NCBI RefSeq assembly: GCF_014654895.1
Contig: NZ_BNBE01000004.1
Location: forward strand, 1,178,001-1,242,000
From: Streptomyces filamentosus
Lineage (GTDB): Bacteria > Actinomycetota > Actinomycetes > Streptomycetales > Streptomycetaceae
Length of the DNA: 64,000 nucleotides
Direction: 5' to 3'
Shown here: piece after piece, positions 43,552 to 51,217 of the stretch
Position numbering within the stretch: position 1 is the first letter of the stretch
How the letters are laid out: every line of letters begins with the position of its first letter
Translations under genes and position numbers: made by a program
The notes under the pieces: model-generated
Seen by the model: the letters and a program-made list of their open reading frames with translations, nothing else
Told to the model about the DNA's origin: nothing
The model's database searches: none

Positions 43552-43880
43552 CGCGTTACATCGAAATCGTTGAACCGGCCGGCATCACACGGTGCCCCGA
43601 GGGACCAAGCGCCCAAGGAGACGACGTATCGGTCCCAGGACCGACCTCTCCAGAGCGGCGCGGGATTCGGCTACGGTCGACGTAGGGGATCGCGTTCACG
43701 ATCTCTCTCAGATCATGCGCTCAGGCTGCCGTTCCAGGCTCTGAGCTGGCCGCCGTATAGCAACAGGCGCTGCGCCGCTCCCCGCCACATGAGGTGCAAT
43801 CGGTGACAGGTGCGGGCGTCGCCGCCGGGGCGTGCGGGCCTTCTCTGCAGTGCGTGGAGCGTGGTGGAACAGGGACGGTC
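43552..43880. other. Junction region between truncated hydrolase and nickel-exporter cluster
   Basis: 329 bp without a gene, less GC-biased than its surroundings (TTACATCGAAATCGTTG, GTATAGCAACAGG). It marks the abrupt loss of hydrolase homology. No terminal inverted repeat or transposase was found. Confidence 0.45.
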
Positions 43881-45503
43881 TCAGGGGGCCAGAGCTCGTA
43901 CGGCCAGCCCGAGCCCCACGACGACGACCAGGGCGGAGGTGGCCACCGGTCCGATACGTGAGGCGGTACCTACGAGCCAGCGCAGCCGGGGGCGGTCGCC
44001 AGCCTTCTTGATGCGATGTTTGACGTGGAGGAGGAGCATTCCGGCGAGGGCGAGGGTGGCCGCCATGCCGAGGCCGTAGGCGAGGACGAAGAGAATGCCG
44101 AAGGCGGTGCGGCCGAGCGCGACTGCTCCGAGGAGGACGACGAGGGCGGAGGGGCTGGGCACGAGTCCGCCGGCGATGCCCATCCCGATCAGGCCTGCTT
44201 TCCCGGCAGGACGAGAAGCGTGTGTGTGCTCGGACGGCGCATGCTCGTGCGTTCTGTGCGAGGCAGGGGCCTGGGCTGGAGCGGTGAGGGTGCGCGTGGC
44301 GGCAGCAGCGGATTCAGGCGCGCTGGTATGGGGCGCCGTGGAAGGAGCCGGATGGTGGCTTCCCCCGTGCTCGTGTCCGTGCTCGTGAGGGTGGCTGTGC
44401 TGGTGATGATGGTGGTGGCTGTGTCCGTGGGAGTGATGGTGGTGGCCGTGGGTGGGCTTGTGGCGGAGGGCTCGGGTCAGAAGCCATAGGCCGATGGCGG
44501 TGACGATGAGTCCGCTGGTCAGGCCGAGCCAGGCCAGGATGGTTTCGCCCGCGAGGTGGGTGGCGGTGGGGAGGGCGAGGCCGAGGATCAGGACACCCGC
44601 GGTGTGGGTGAGGGTGACGGTCGCGCCGACGGTGACGGCGTCGCGCCGGGTTCCGCGGCGTCCGGCGAGGTAGGCCGCCATGATCGTCTTGCCATGGCCG
44701 GGCAGGAGGGCGTGGGAGGCCCCCAGGACGATGGCGAGGAGGAGGGCGAGGAGGCCGACGGGGAGGGTGAGTTCGTGCCGGGAGACGAGGGTGTCGAACC
44801 AGTTCGCGATCCGGTTGGCGCTTGTCCCCGCGGGACCGGCTGCAGGTGTGGGGGTGTTGGTGGTGCCGTCGGCGGGGGTGGTGTGCAGTTCGGCGGTGCG
44901 CTGGTCCAGTGCTGTGGCGAGGGGATCCGGCGGGTAGCGGCGGAGCTCCTGTGTGGGTGAGGTGGCGGGGAGATCGGTTCCGGTGATGCGCAGTCCGATG
45001 CCCTTGGCGGTGATCTCTCGCCACCCGATGCGGGTGGTGTCGTAGCGCGTGTCGACGCTGATGGCGCCGCCGCGCTCCAGTGGGGCGGCGGTGGTGTAGG
45101 CGCAGGTGAGTCGGCTGGTCTTGAGTCCTGCTTCGCCGGGCTCCCAGGTGAGCTGCGCGGCCCTGGGGCTCCATCGGGCGGGTCCGGCGGGGGTGCGCAG
45201 GGTGAGTCGGTCGGCCAGTGCTGTGCAGGTGGTGCGGGCGTACCGGGCGTTTTCAGCTTCGGTGAGGGTGTTGTTGCGGTCGGCGTCGATGAGAGGGCGC
45301 TCTTGGAGTGCGGCGATCTCGGCGCGGTCGACGATGACGGTGGCGTCGATGCGGTCTGGATGCAGGACGAGGCCGGTGTGGTAGTTGACGGTGAAGTTGC
45401 CCAGTGGATGGGCCGGTGCGGCCGCTGCGGCGGGGGTGGTCAGGCTGCAGGCAGCGGTGAGCAAGACGGCGGCTGTGACGGCGGTGCGGTGTGCTGGGGT
45501 CAT
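43881..45503 (-). CDS. NicO-family nickel/cobalt exporter with secreted N-terminal domain
   Basis: 540 residues. Residues 1-30 form a signal peptide. Residues 31-230 are an exported domain with an EF-hand-like loop (DADRNNTLTEAE, 73-84). Six or more transmembrane helices follow, with the NicO motif HALLPGHGKT (264-272) and its repeat region (GIAGGLVPSPSALVVLLGAVALGR). A cytoplasmic loop at about 352-384 is almost pure histidine (GHHHHSHGHSHHHHHQHSHPH). NicO/RcnA proteins export Ni/Co. ATG 45503 overlaps the TPR gene's stop (ATGA). Confidence 0.88.
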   Translation of the reverse strand: MTPAHRTAVTAAVLLTAACSLTTPAAAAAPAHPLGNFTVNYHTGLVLHPDRIDATVIVDRAEIAALQERPLIDADRNNTLTEAENARYARTTCTALADRLTLRTPAGPARWSPRAAQLTWEPGEAGLKTSRLTCAYTTAAPLERGGAISVDTRYDTTRIGWREITAKGIGLRITGTDLPATSPTQELRRYPPDPLATALDQRTAELHTTPADGTTNTPTPAAGPAGTSANRIANWFDTLVSRHELTLPVGLLALLLAIVLGASHALLPGHGKTIMAAYLAGRRGTRRDAVTVGATVTLTHTAGVLILGLALPTATHLAGETILAWLGLTSGLIVTAIGLWLLTRALRHKPTHGHHHHSHGHSHHHHHQHSHPHEHGHEHGGSHHPAPSTAPHTSAPESAAAATRTLTAPAQAPASHRTHEHAPSEHTHASRPAGKAGLIGMGIAGGLVPSPSALVVLLGAVALGRTAFGILFVLAYGLGMAATLALAGMLLLHVKHRIKKAGDRPRLRWLVGTASRIGPVATSALVVVVGLGLAVRALAP

Positions 45504-46840
45504 GGTTGGGTGCCGATTCGCTGGGACAGGGCACGCGCCTGGGCGGCGTGCAGCGGGTTGAGTGCGGGAGCCTGACCGAGTGCCGACCGCAGGTCGGCGG
45601 TGGCGGCCTGGTCGTTGCCCAGGGCGTGGTGGATCGCGGCCCGGTGGTAGTGCCACAGGGCGTTGCGGGTGCCGAGCGCGAGGGCCTGGTCGGCGTGTGC
45701 GAGGGCCTCCTCGTTGCGTCCGGCGCGGTGCAGGGCCCACGCGTAGGCGTCATGGACGGCGACGAACGACCTTGTACGCAGGGCCTGCTCGGCCATGGCC
45801 ACGGCGCGCACGGGATTGCCGTGGTCGGCTTCGAAGAGGATGGCGTCGGTGTCCGGCGAGCCGCCGGCGGAGGTACGCAGGGTGTCCTGTGCCCTGAGCA
45901 GGGCGTATGAGGATTCGGCCTGTTCGTCGTGTCCGAGAGCCTGATGCGTCTCGCCGAGGGCGAGCAGGAGGTGCGGCAGGGGTGCGATGTCCGTCGCGTG
46001 CTGCCAGTCGGCGCGTGCCTGTTTCGTCTGGCCGAGTGCGGCGAGGGCGCGTGCTCGGGCATCGAGGAGCGCGGGGTCGGCCGGTGCTTTTCGCAGCCCT
46101 TGTTCGGCTTCGCTGAGCGCCTGGCGCGCGTCGCCGTCCTCGAGTGCGAGGCCGGACAGGCAGGCGTGGGCGAAGGCGCGCTCGCTGTCGGTGGTGGCCG
46201 CGGTCAGGGAACGCCGCATCAGTTCCGCCGCCCGCCCGGTGCTGCCGCGCAGCTCGAACACATAGGAGGCGCGGGCCAGGGAGGCTGCGTCGGGGCGCAG
46301 GTCGTTCATCTTCTGCACGGCCCGCTCGGCGTCGCGGTAGTGGCCGAGCTGGGTGTGGGCGTCGGCCAGGACCCCGTACGCGGCCGGGTTGTAGGGGTCG
46401 CTGGTGATGGCCTTCTCGGCCCAGGTACGGGCGGCGGTGAACTCGTGGCGGGCGGCGGCGAGTGCGGCCATGCCGGTCTCGGCGCCACTGTTGCCGCCAG
46501 GCTGCAAGGAGAGGGAGCGGCGCAGGGCCTTCTCGGCCGCGGCATAAAGGGCGGGGTCAGCGGTAGTGCGGGCCTGCTCGATGCGGGCCATCCCGAGGGC
46601 CGTCCAGGTGTTCCAGTCGCCCGGCAGGCGCTCCAGGCGAGCGGTGAGCGCCGCGGCCGGGGCCTCGGGCCGGGCGGCTGTGCCGGTAGGTGCGGAGGCG
46701 GGGAAAGGGGGTGTGTTAGGGATGGCGGGTTGGATGAGTACGGCTCCGGCGGCGAACATCGCGGTTCCCAGAGCGAGGGTGACGGCGACTTTCGTCAGTC
46801 GGCGTCGGCCGCGGGCGGGCGTGGGCGGGTCAGGGGTCAT
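45500..46840 (-). CDS. Membrane-anchored TPR protein
   Basis: 446 residues. One N-terminal transmembrane helix (VAVTLALGTAMFAAGAVLI) is followed by about ten TPR-like repeats (WNTWTALGMARIEQA, YNPAAYGVLADAHTQLGHYRDAERAV, ALLDARARALAALGQTKQARADW). It is probably extracytoplasmic and mediates protein-protein contacts. It is translationally coupled to the NicO gene downstream and lies 92 bp after the DUF4331 gene, with a terminator between. Confidence 0.82.
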   Translation of the reverse strand: MTPDPPTPARGRRRLTKVAVTLALGTAMFAAGAVLIQPAIPNTPPFPASAPTGTAARPEAPAAALTARLERLPGDWNTWTALGMARIEQARTTADPALYAAAEKALRRSLSLQPGGNSGAETGMAALAAARHEFTAARTWAEKAITSDPYNPAAYGVLADAHTQLGHYRDAERAVQKMNDLRPDAASLARASYVFELRGSTGRAAELMRRSLTAATTDSERAFAHACLSGLALEDGDARQALSEAEQGLRKAPADPALLDARARALAALGQTKQARADWQHATDIAPLPHLLLALGETHQALGHDEQAESSYALLRAQDTLRTSAGGSPDTDAILFEADHGNPVRAVAMAEQALRTRSFVAVHDAYAWALHRAGRNEEALAHADQALALGTRNALWHYHRAAIHHALGNDQAATADLRSALGQAPALNPLHAAQARALSQRIGTQP

Positions 46841-46869
46841 CGGAGGGTGTCTTCCTGCGTGAGTGACGC

Positions 46870-46909
46870 GCTCCCGGGGCCGGACCGGGCGTGGTCCGGC
46901 CCCGGGAGC
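46870..46909 (-). terminator. 17-bp perfect stem terminator after DUF4331 gene
   Basis: GCTCCCGGGGCCGGACC (46870-46886) pairs perfectly with 46893-46909 across a 6-nt loop, 24 bp past the DUF4331 stop. It would partly uncouple the TPR-NicO genes from DUF4331. Confidence 0.85.
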
Positions 46910-46932
46910 CTTGATGGTGCGGTGGCGTCACA

Positions 46933-48483
46933 TCAGGCGCGGTTGCGGCGGCGCATCCGCCATCCGGCCGCCGCGAGCAGGGCTGCTCCCACACCGCCGA
47001 GGGAGGCCGCAGACTTTTCCTTGCTCTTGGCCATGCCGGAGGGTCCGCTGTTGACGGACTTGGTGTGGGGCAGGGCCAGGTACGGGAACGAGGTGCCGAA
47101 CGGGACCTCGTTGGCGTTCACCTTGTCGCCGTCGGCAAGCGCCGGGATGAGCTGTCCGGTCTGGGCGGCGCCTTCGACGGCCTGCAGGGAGATGTCGATG
47201 ACGTCGTCGGTCAGACGGCGTCCGTTGGGGAACCCGGCCAGGTCGCCGGCGAGGACGCCGTACCGGTTCGGGTTCGAGGCCGGGGGTACGGCCATGTTCA
47301 GACGCAGTTCCTCCGCGGGCACGATGCGGCGGAGGTCGGCGTCGCGGTTGAGACGGTGGGCGTTGAGGTCGGCCTGGATCGGCCCGCACGCCTTGCAGAT
47401 CCCGGTGAGGTAGATCTCGGCGAGGTCGTTACGCGGGGCGGGCGGTGCGGGGACGCCGTAGACCTGCTGGATCAGCTTGGGCAGGATCGGGTCGAGGACC
47501 TTGTCGACGACCGGCTGGACGGTGCGGTCCTGGTCGGGGTTGAGGGTGTTGAAGGCGTCCTTGTACTTCAGCGGGACGACGACCTCGTTCACGAGGGGGT
47601 TGCCCAGGCGGGAGACCTGCTTCCACTTGTCGCCGTGCCCGGTGCGCGAGTCGGAGACCTGCACGCCCTTGCGGTCGGTGGTCGACCAGATGCCCACGAC
47701 CGGATTGCGCGACGGGGTGTAGTTCAGCGCCAGGTACTTCTTGGGGATCTGCAGGGCGACGGAGTTGACGTTGTAGCCGGCCAGGGTGTCCTGGCCGCGC
47801 TCGGACAGGTTCCCGCCGTAGAGGAGGTCGAAGACCCGCAGGTCGGCGAAGAACGGGTCCTCAGCCTGCCCGGCGAACGCCTTCCCGCCACCCGGGAGAC
47901 CGCGTACGGCCTGGGCGCGCAGGGAGGCGTAGTTCGGCATCGAGGCGGGGCCGACGCGCGACGGGGCGGCGGGCACGTTGGACAGCAGGGTCCTGCTCGT
48001 CTTGCCGCGGGTCTCGATGAGGTCGTAGACCTGTCGGAAGTTCAGGTCCGGGTCGTCCAGGGTGGTCACCTGGCCGGTGTTGTACAGGAACTGGTCGGCC
48101 GCGTCGCGGATCTGGTTCTTGAACCGCCAGGTGTAGGTGACGTCGGCGTTGCCGTCACCCGTGTTGTCGATCTTGATGTTGTAGCGGAGGTCCTCGCCGA
48201 AGGCGTAGAAGTTCGGGCCGCCGTTGGGCTCCTCGAACGGGATCCAGTTCGCCACCAGGGTCACGGTGTCGGACTTGTCGGGGCTGGTGAACGCGTACAC
48301 GTCGGTGTTGTCGGCGCGCGGATCACCGGCGATCAGCGGGGCCTCGCGGTGGCTGGAGGCAGAGCTGACGCCGGGGCCGAGGGTGAGGACGGCCATGGCG
48401 GTCGCGAGGGCGCCGGAGCCGAGGACGAGCAGGGAGTGGTCCAGCATCCGGCGCCGGCCGGACGCCGTGGAGGTTGCCTTCAC
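46933..48483 (-). CDS. Exported DUF4331 protein
   Basis: 516 residues. The signal segment (HSLLVLGSGALATAMAVLTLG) is cleaved near SSASSHREAP; SSHREAPLIAGDPRADNTDVYAF is the DUF4331 N-terminal signature. Further motifs are GEDLRYNIKIDNTGDGNADVTYTWRF and GQAEDPFFADLRVFDLL. A C-terminal helix plus RMRRRNR suggests a membrane anchor. Its function is unknown. GTG 48483 is preferred, with GGAAGGAAG upstream. It is found here with nickel export and SigK-type genes. Confidence 0.85.
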   Translation of the reverse strand: MKATSTASGRRRMLDHSLLVLGSGALATAMAVLTLGPGVSSASSHREAPLIAGDPRADNTDVYAFTSPDKSDTVTLVANWIPFEEPNGGPNFYAFGEDLRYNIKIDNTGDGNADVTYTWRFKNQIRDAADQFLYNTGQVTTLDDPDLNFRQVYDLIETRGKTSRTLLSNVPAAPSRVGPASMPNYASLRAQAVRGLPGGGKAFAGQAEDPFFADLRVFDLLYGGNLSERGQDTLAGYNVNSVALQIPKKYLALNYTPSRNPVVGIWSTTDRKGVQVSDSRTGHGDKWKQVSRLGNPLVNEVVVPLKYKDAFNTLNPDQDRTVQPVVDKVLDPILPKLIQQVYGVPAPPAPRNDLAEIYLTGICKACGPIQADLNAHRLNRDADLRRIVPAEELRLNMAVPPASNPNRYGVLAGDLAGFPNGRRLTDDVIDISLQAVEGAAQTGQLIPALADGDKVNANEVPFGTSFPYLALPHTKSVNSGPSGMAKSKEKSAASLGGVGAALLAAAGWRMRRRNRA

Positions 48484-48846
48484 GAAGAGGTGCTTCCTTC
48501 CCAGCAAGGTGCGTACCAAGCCCGGCCTGATAGGGCGGGCGTCGGTGTCGCTAGGGGGCTTATCGGGTGGCGGTCGGCACCGCGGCGAACGGGGGAGTTC
48601 GCACTGCCCGGGCATGGTCAGGAAAGGCAACGGGACTGACCACGTCCAGACACACCATCGCGCAGGGCTGCGCAGGGCGAAGGAAACCACGCCCGGACAT
48701 CGCCGCGCGCCTGCCCGCCGCCCGCCGCCGACGTGCCCGGGCCCGCGAGGAGCGACAATTGTGCAGGTCAGAGGATTTCTTGTCCCGGCTTCAAGGCGGG
48801 CGCGACACGCAGTGCCGCTCTTAGCCCGAATGAGCCAACAACCGCT

Positions 48847-48867
48847 TGTTGCAACTCAGTTGCAACA
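48847..48867. promoter_or_regulatory. Nur (nickel-responsive Fur-family) box
   Basis: TTGCAA-CTCAG-TTGCAA (48849-48865) lies within a 21-bp palindrome. The Streptomyces Nur box consensus is tTGCaa-N5-ttGCAA, matched here exactly. It lies 366 bp upstream of DUF4331-TPR-NicO, a nickel-transport cluster. Confidence 0.65.
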
Positions 48868-49380
48868 GTGCAGCGTTGGTGGTGAGTGTGTCTGTTCAGT
48901 TGCCGTTGCCGCGTGGATGACCTCTGGGTCCATAGGGCGAGGGGGTGAGGGTGCTACACGGCGTGGCAGCCGCCGTGTACGCGGGTCGATCGCTGTCACC
49001 GGCTCGCCGGCGGCGTGGCGCCGAGGAACCGCTTCTCGCACATCCAGGACCGGACAGAGTCTGTGGCGAAGGAAATCTTCGTTCCCTCGGGCCGGCGCGT
49101 GGTCTGTGCGGGCCAGGTGTCCAGGACGGCGGCAAGAGAGCGGGGCAGGGCCTCCTGCCAGCCCAGCAGCCGCAGCCCGCGCACCTCGCTCCCATGACAG
49201 CAGATCTCAAGTCCCGCACAGTCAGTGGGCCGCCATGTCTCGTCTCTAGCCACGACCACACCGTCACCACCGGCAGCGTCGCATCCTCCCGTCGGTGGAC
49301 CGGCGCGCGGCCGGTCCCACCCGGATGGGGCAGCCCGAGGCAGTGCCCTTGGGCCGTGCGGGTGGCCTCCGTCCCTGGCG

Positions 49381-49407
49381 CCCATCCCCTGCTACGCCGG
49401 CGGCGAA
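49381..49407 (+). promoter_or_regulatory. SigK-type promoter of DUF4394 gene
   Basis: CCCATCC (49381-49387), 16 bp, CGAA (49404-49407), 52 bp before ATG 49460. Confidence 0.65.
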
Positions 49408-49459
49408 TTCACCACGAGACCTGGGCCACCTGGGCCCAAGCTCCGATGAAGGAGTGATC

Positions 49460-50329
49460 ATGCGCAACCGGACCGTGACCGCGGCTTCCGCAGTCGTCCT
49501 GGCCGCCCTGTGCGCGGCACCCGCGCTGGCGGTGTCCGACACGGCCTCGAAGATGCCGCCCGCCCACGACCACAAGGCCCTGCACGCCATCGGCCTGACC
49601 GGCGACCAGCGCCTGGTCGAGTTCGACGTCCACAGGCCCTCCAAGACCTGGTCGCTGGGCAAGATCTCGGGGTTGTCCGGGGACACCAAGCTCGTCGGGA
49701 TCGACTTCCGCGTCCAGAACGAGAAGCTGTACGGCGTCGGCGACAAGGGCGGCATCTACACCCTGAACACCACCAACGCCAAGGCCATGAAGGTCTCCCA
49801 GCTGACCGTGGCCCTGGCCGGCGCGGCGTTCGGCGTGGACTTCAACCCCGCCGCCAACCGGCTGCGGGTCATCTCCGACACCGGGCAGAACCTGCGGCAC
49901 AACATCGACGACGCGGCCGCCCCGCTGACGACCACCGTCGACGGCACCCTGACGAACCCGACCATGCCGCCGTCGACCGCCATGGGAGTGACCGGAGCCG
50001 CCTACACCAACAACGATCTGAACGCGGCGACCGCGACGACGCTGTTCGACCTGGACACGATGGCCGACCGCATCTCCCTGCAGTCCCCGGCCAACGCCGG
50101 CACCCTGGCCTCCACCGGCAACCTCGGCGTGGACGCCGCCCTGGACGCCGGATTCGACATCTACTACAACCCGGCCGCCGGCACGAACCACGGCTTCGCC
50201 GCCATCGGCAACGGTGGCTCCTACCGCCTCTACGCCGTCGACGTCCTGACCGGCAAGGCCACCGGTGAGGGCGCCTTCCCGGCCAAGTACCAGGTCACCG
50301 ACCTGGCCCTGCCCATCAACCAGAAGTAG
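49460..50329 (+). CDS. Exported DUF4394 protein
   Basis: 289 residues with a signal peptide (VTAASAVVLAALCAAPALA, cleavage near VSDTA). The DUF4394 beta-propeller pattern follows: HAIGLTGDQRLVEFD, GLSGDTKLVGIDFRVQNEKLYGVGDKGGIYTLNT, AFGVDFNPAANRLRVISDTGQNLRHN and YAVDVLTGKATGEGAF. ATG 49460 follows GAAGGAG by 5 nt. The SigK-type promoter 52 bp upstream places it in the regulon. It is probably a secreted or cell-wall protein of unknown ligand. Confidence 0.88.
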   Translation: MRNRTVTAASAVVLAALCAAPALAVSDTASKMPPAHDHKALHAIGLTGDQRLVEFDVHRPSKTWSLGKISGLSGDTKLVGIDFRVQNEKLYGVGDKGGIYTLNTTNAKAMKVSQLTVALAGAAFGVDFNPAANRLRVISDTGQNLRHNIDDAAAPLTTTVDGTLTNPTMPPSTAMGVTGAAYTNNDLNAATATTLFDLDTMADRISLQSPANAGTLASTGNLGVDAALDAGFDIYYNPAAGTNHGFAAIGNGGSYRLYAVDVLTGKATGEGAFPAKYQVTDLALPINQK

Positions 50330-50345
50330 CCCCCGCCCGCAGCCG

Positions 50346-50376
50346 GCCTGGGCGCGGCACCCTGCCGAGCCCAGGC
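50346..50376 (+). terminator. Terminator after DUF4394 gene
   Basis: GCCTGGGC/GCCCAGGC (8 bp) encloses CGGCA-CCC-TGCCG (5 bp), separated by one G/A mismatch. It begins 17 bp past the stop. Confidence 0.7.
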
Positions 50377-50478
50377 TCCTGGTACGGCTATCGGCCCAGG
50401 GATCATGCCGGTGACCCTGCACCCTTCCGAGGAGGGCTAGTGCAGGGCCACCGTGACGTGCGGACCGTGCGCGAAGCC

Positions 50479-51132
50479 CTACTTGGGCATGAGGACGGTG
50501 TCGATGATGTAGACGTTGGCGTTGGCGGTCTTCACGTTGCCGCAGACCACGTTGGCGGTGTCGTTGACCTTGTAGGACTCGCCGGAGCCGGCGGTGGTGA
50601 TCATGCCCTTCTGGAGGGTCTCGAAGGAGCCGTTCTCCAGCTGCTTGGGCGTGAGCTTCTGGCCGACGACGTGGTAGGTGAGGATCTTGGTGAGGGTGGC
50701 CTTGTCGGCGAGGACCTTGTCGAGGTCGGCCTTCGGGATCTTGGCGAAGGCGTCGTTGGTCGGGGCGAAAACGGTGATGTTCTCGGCGTTGTTGAGGGTG
50801 TCGACCAGGCCGGCCTGCTTGACCGCGGTCACGAGGGTGGACAGGGCCGGGTTGTTCGAGGCGGCGGTGGCCACGGGGTCCTTGGCCATGCCGTCGAAGG
50901 AGCCCGCGCCCTCCTTCGGCACCCCGGCACAGGCGGGGCCGAAGGGCTGGTCGTCGGTCATCGGCGCCTCGGAGGGGGTGCTCGCCTCCGTCGTCTTCGC
51001 GGCGTCCTCGGCACCCGCGCTGGGGGCGGCCTTGGTGTCGCTGCCGGAGTCGGAGCACGCGGCCAGGGAGAAGGGCAGCGCGGCTGCGGCGACGACGGCG
51101 ATCGCGGTACGGCGGATCTTCATGCTGTTCAT
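50479..51132 (-). CDS. Fasciclin-domain lipoprotein (Mpt70/Mpt83-like)
   Basis: 217 residues. Lipobox LAAC (23-26), a Ser/Thr/Ala-rich spacer, then one FAS1 domain: PVATAASNNPALSTLVTAVKQAGLVDTLNNAENITVFAPTNDAFAKIP (H1 region), YHVVGQKL, and C-terminal NVVCGNVKTANANVYIIDTVLMP (H2). In M. tuberculosis the SigK-controlled Mpt70 and Mpt83 are exactly such proteins. It lies 85 bp downstream of the molybdopterin oxidoreductase in the same direction, so it can share that SigK-type promoter. ATG 51132 follows AAGGAG. Confidence 0.92.
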   Translation of the reverse strand: MNSMKIRRTAIAVVAAAALPFSLAACSDSGSDTKAAPSAGAEDAAKTTEASTPSEAPMTDDQPFGPACAGVPKEGAGSFDGMAKDPVATAASNNPALSTLVTAVKQAGLVDTLNNAENITVFAPTNDAFAKIPKADLDKVLADKATLTKILTYHVVGQKLTPKQLENGSFETLQKGMITTAGSGESYKVNDTANVVCGNVKTANANVYIIDTVLMPK

Positions 51133-51217
51133 GACCAGTTGCTCCTTGGGACTTTCTCTGGGTATCGAGGGGGTTGGTCGTGCTGCCCGGTACGGGCCTT
51201 GCGGCCGTCCGGGTGGT

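Larger units (their letters stand above)
48484..49459. other. Long divergent region between DUF4331 and DUF4394 genes
   Basis: 976 bp. No gene is strongly supported. It holds the Nur-box-like palindrome (48849-48865) and a SigK-type promoter for DUF4394 (49381-49407). A minus-strand frame 48996-49259 (GTG start, 87 residues, RPTDCAGLEICCHGSE) has protein-like composition but no known family or good ribosome-binding site. Confidence 0.45.

Noticed and set aside
43552..43880. Insertion sequence at the hydrolase junction
   Set aside because: No transposase, terminal inverted repeats or target duplication could be seen.
46933..48483. LPxTG-type sorting signal in DUF4331 (LPHTK)
   Set aside because: The motif is not next to the C-terminal helix and lacks the Gly, so sortase anchoring is not supported.
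48484..48690. SigK-type promoter for the DUF4331 gene
   Set aside because: No CC(A/C)ATCC-N16-CGAA or one-base variant was found upstream on the minus strand.
48996..49259. Minus-strand ORF as a real gene
   Set aside because: Plausible amino-acid composition but no family, weak ribosome-binding site and atypical codon use; kept only as a note in the intergenic entry.
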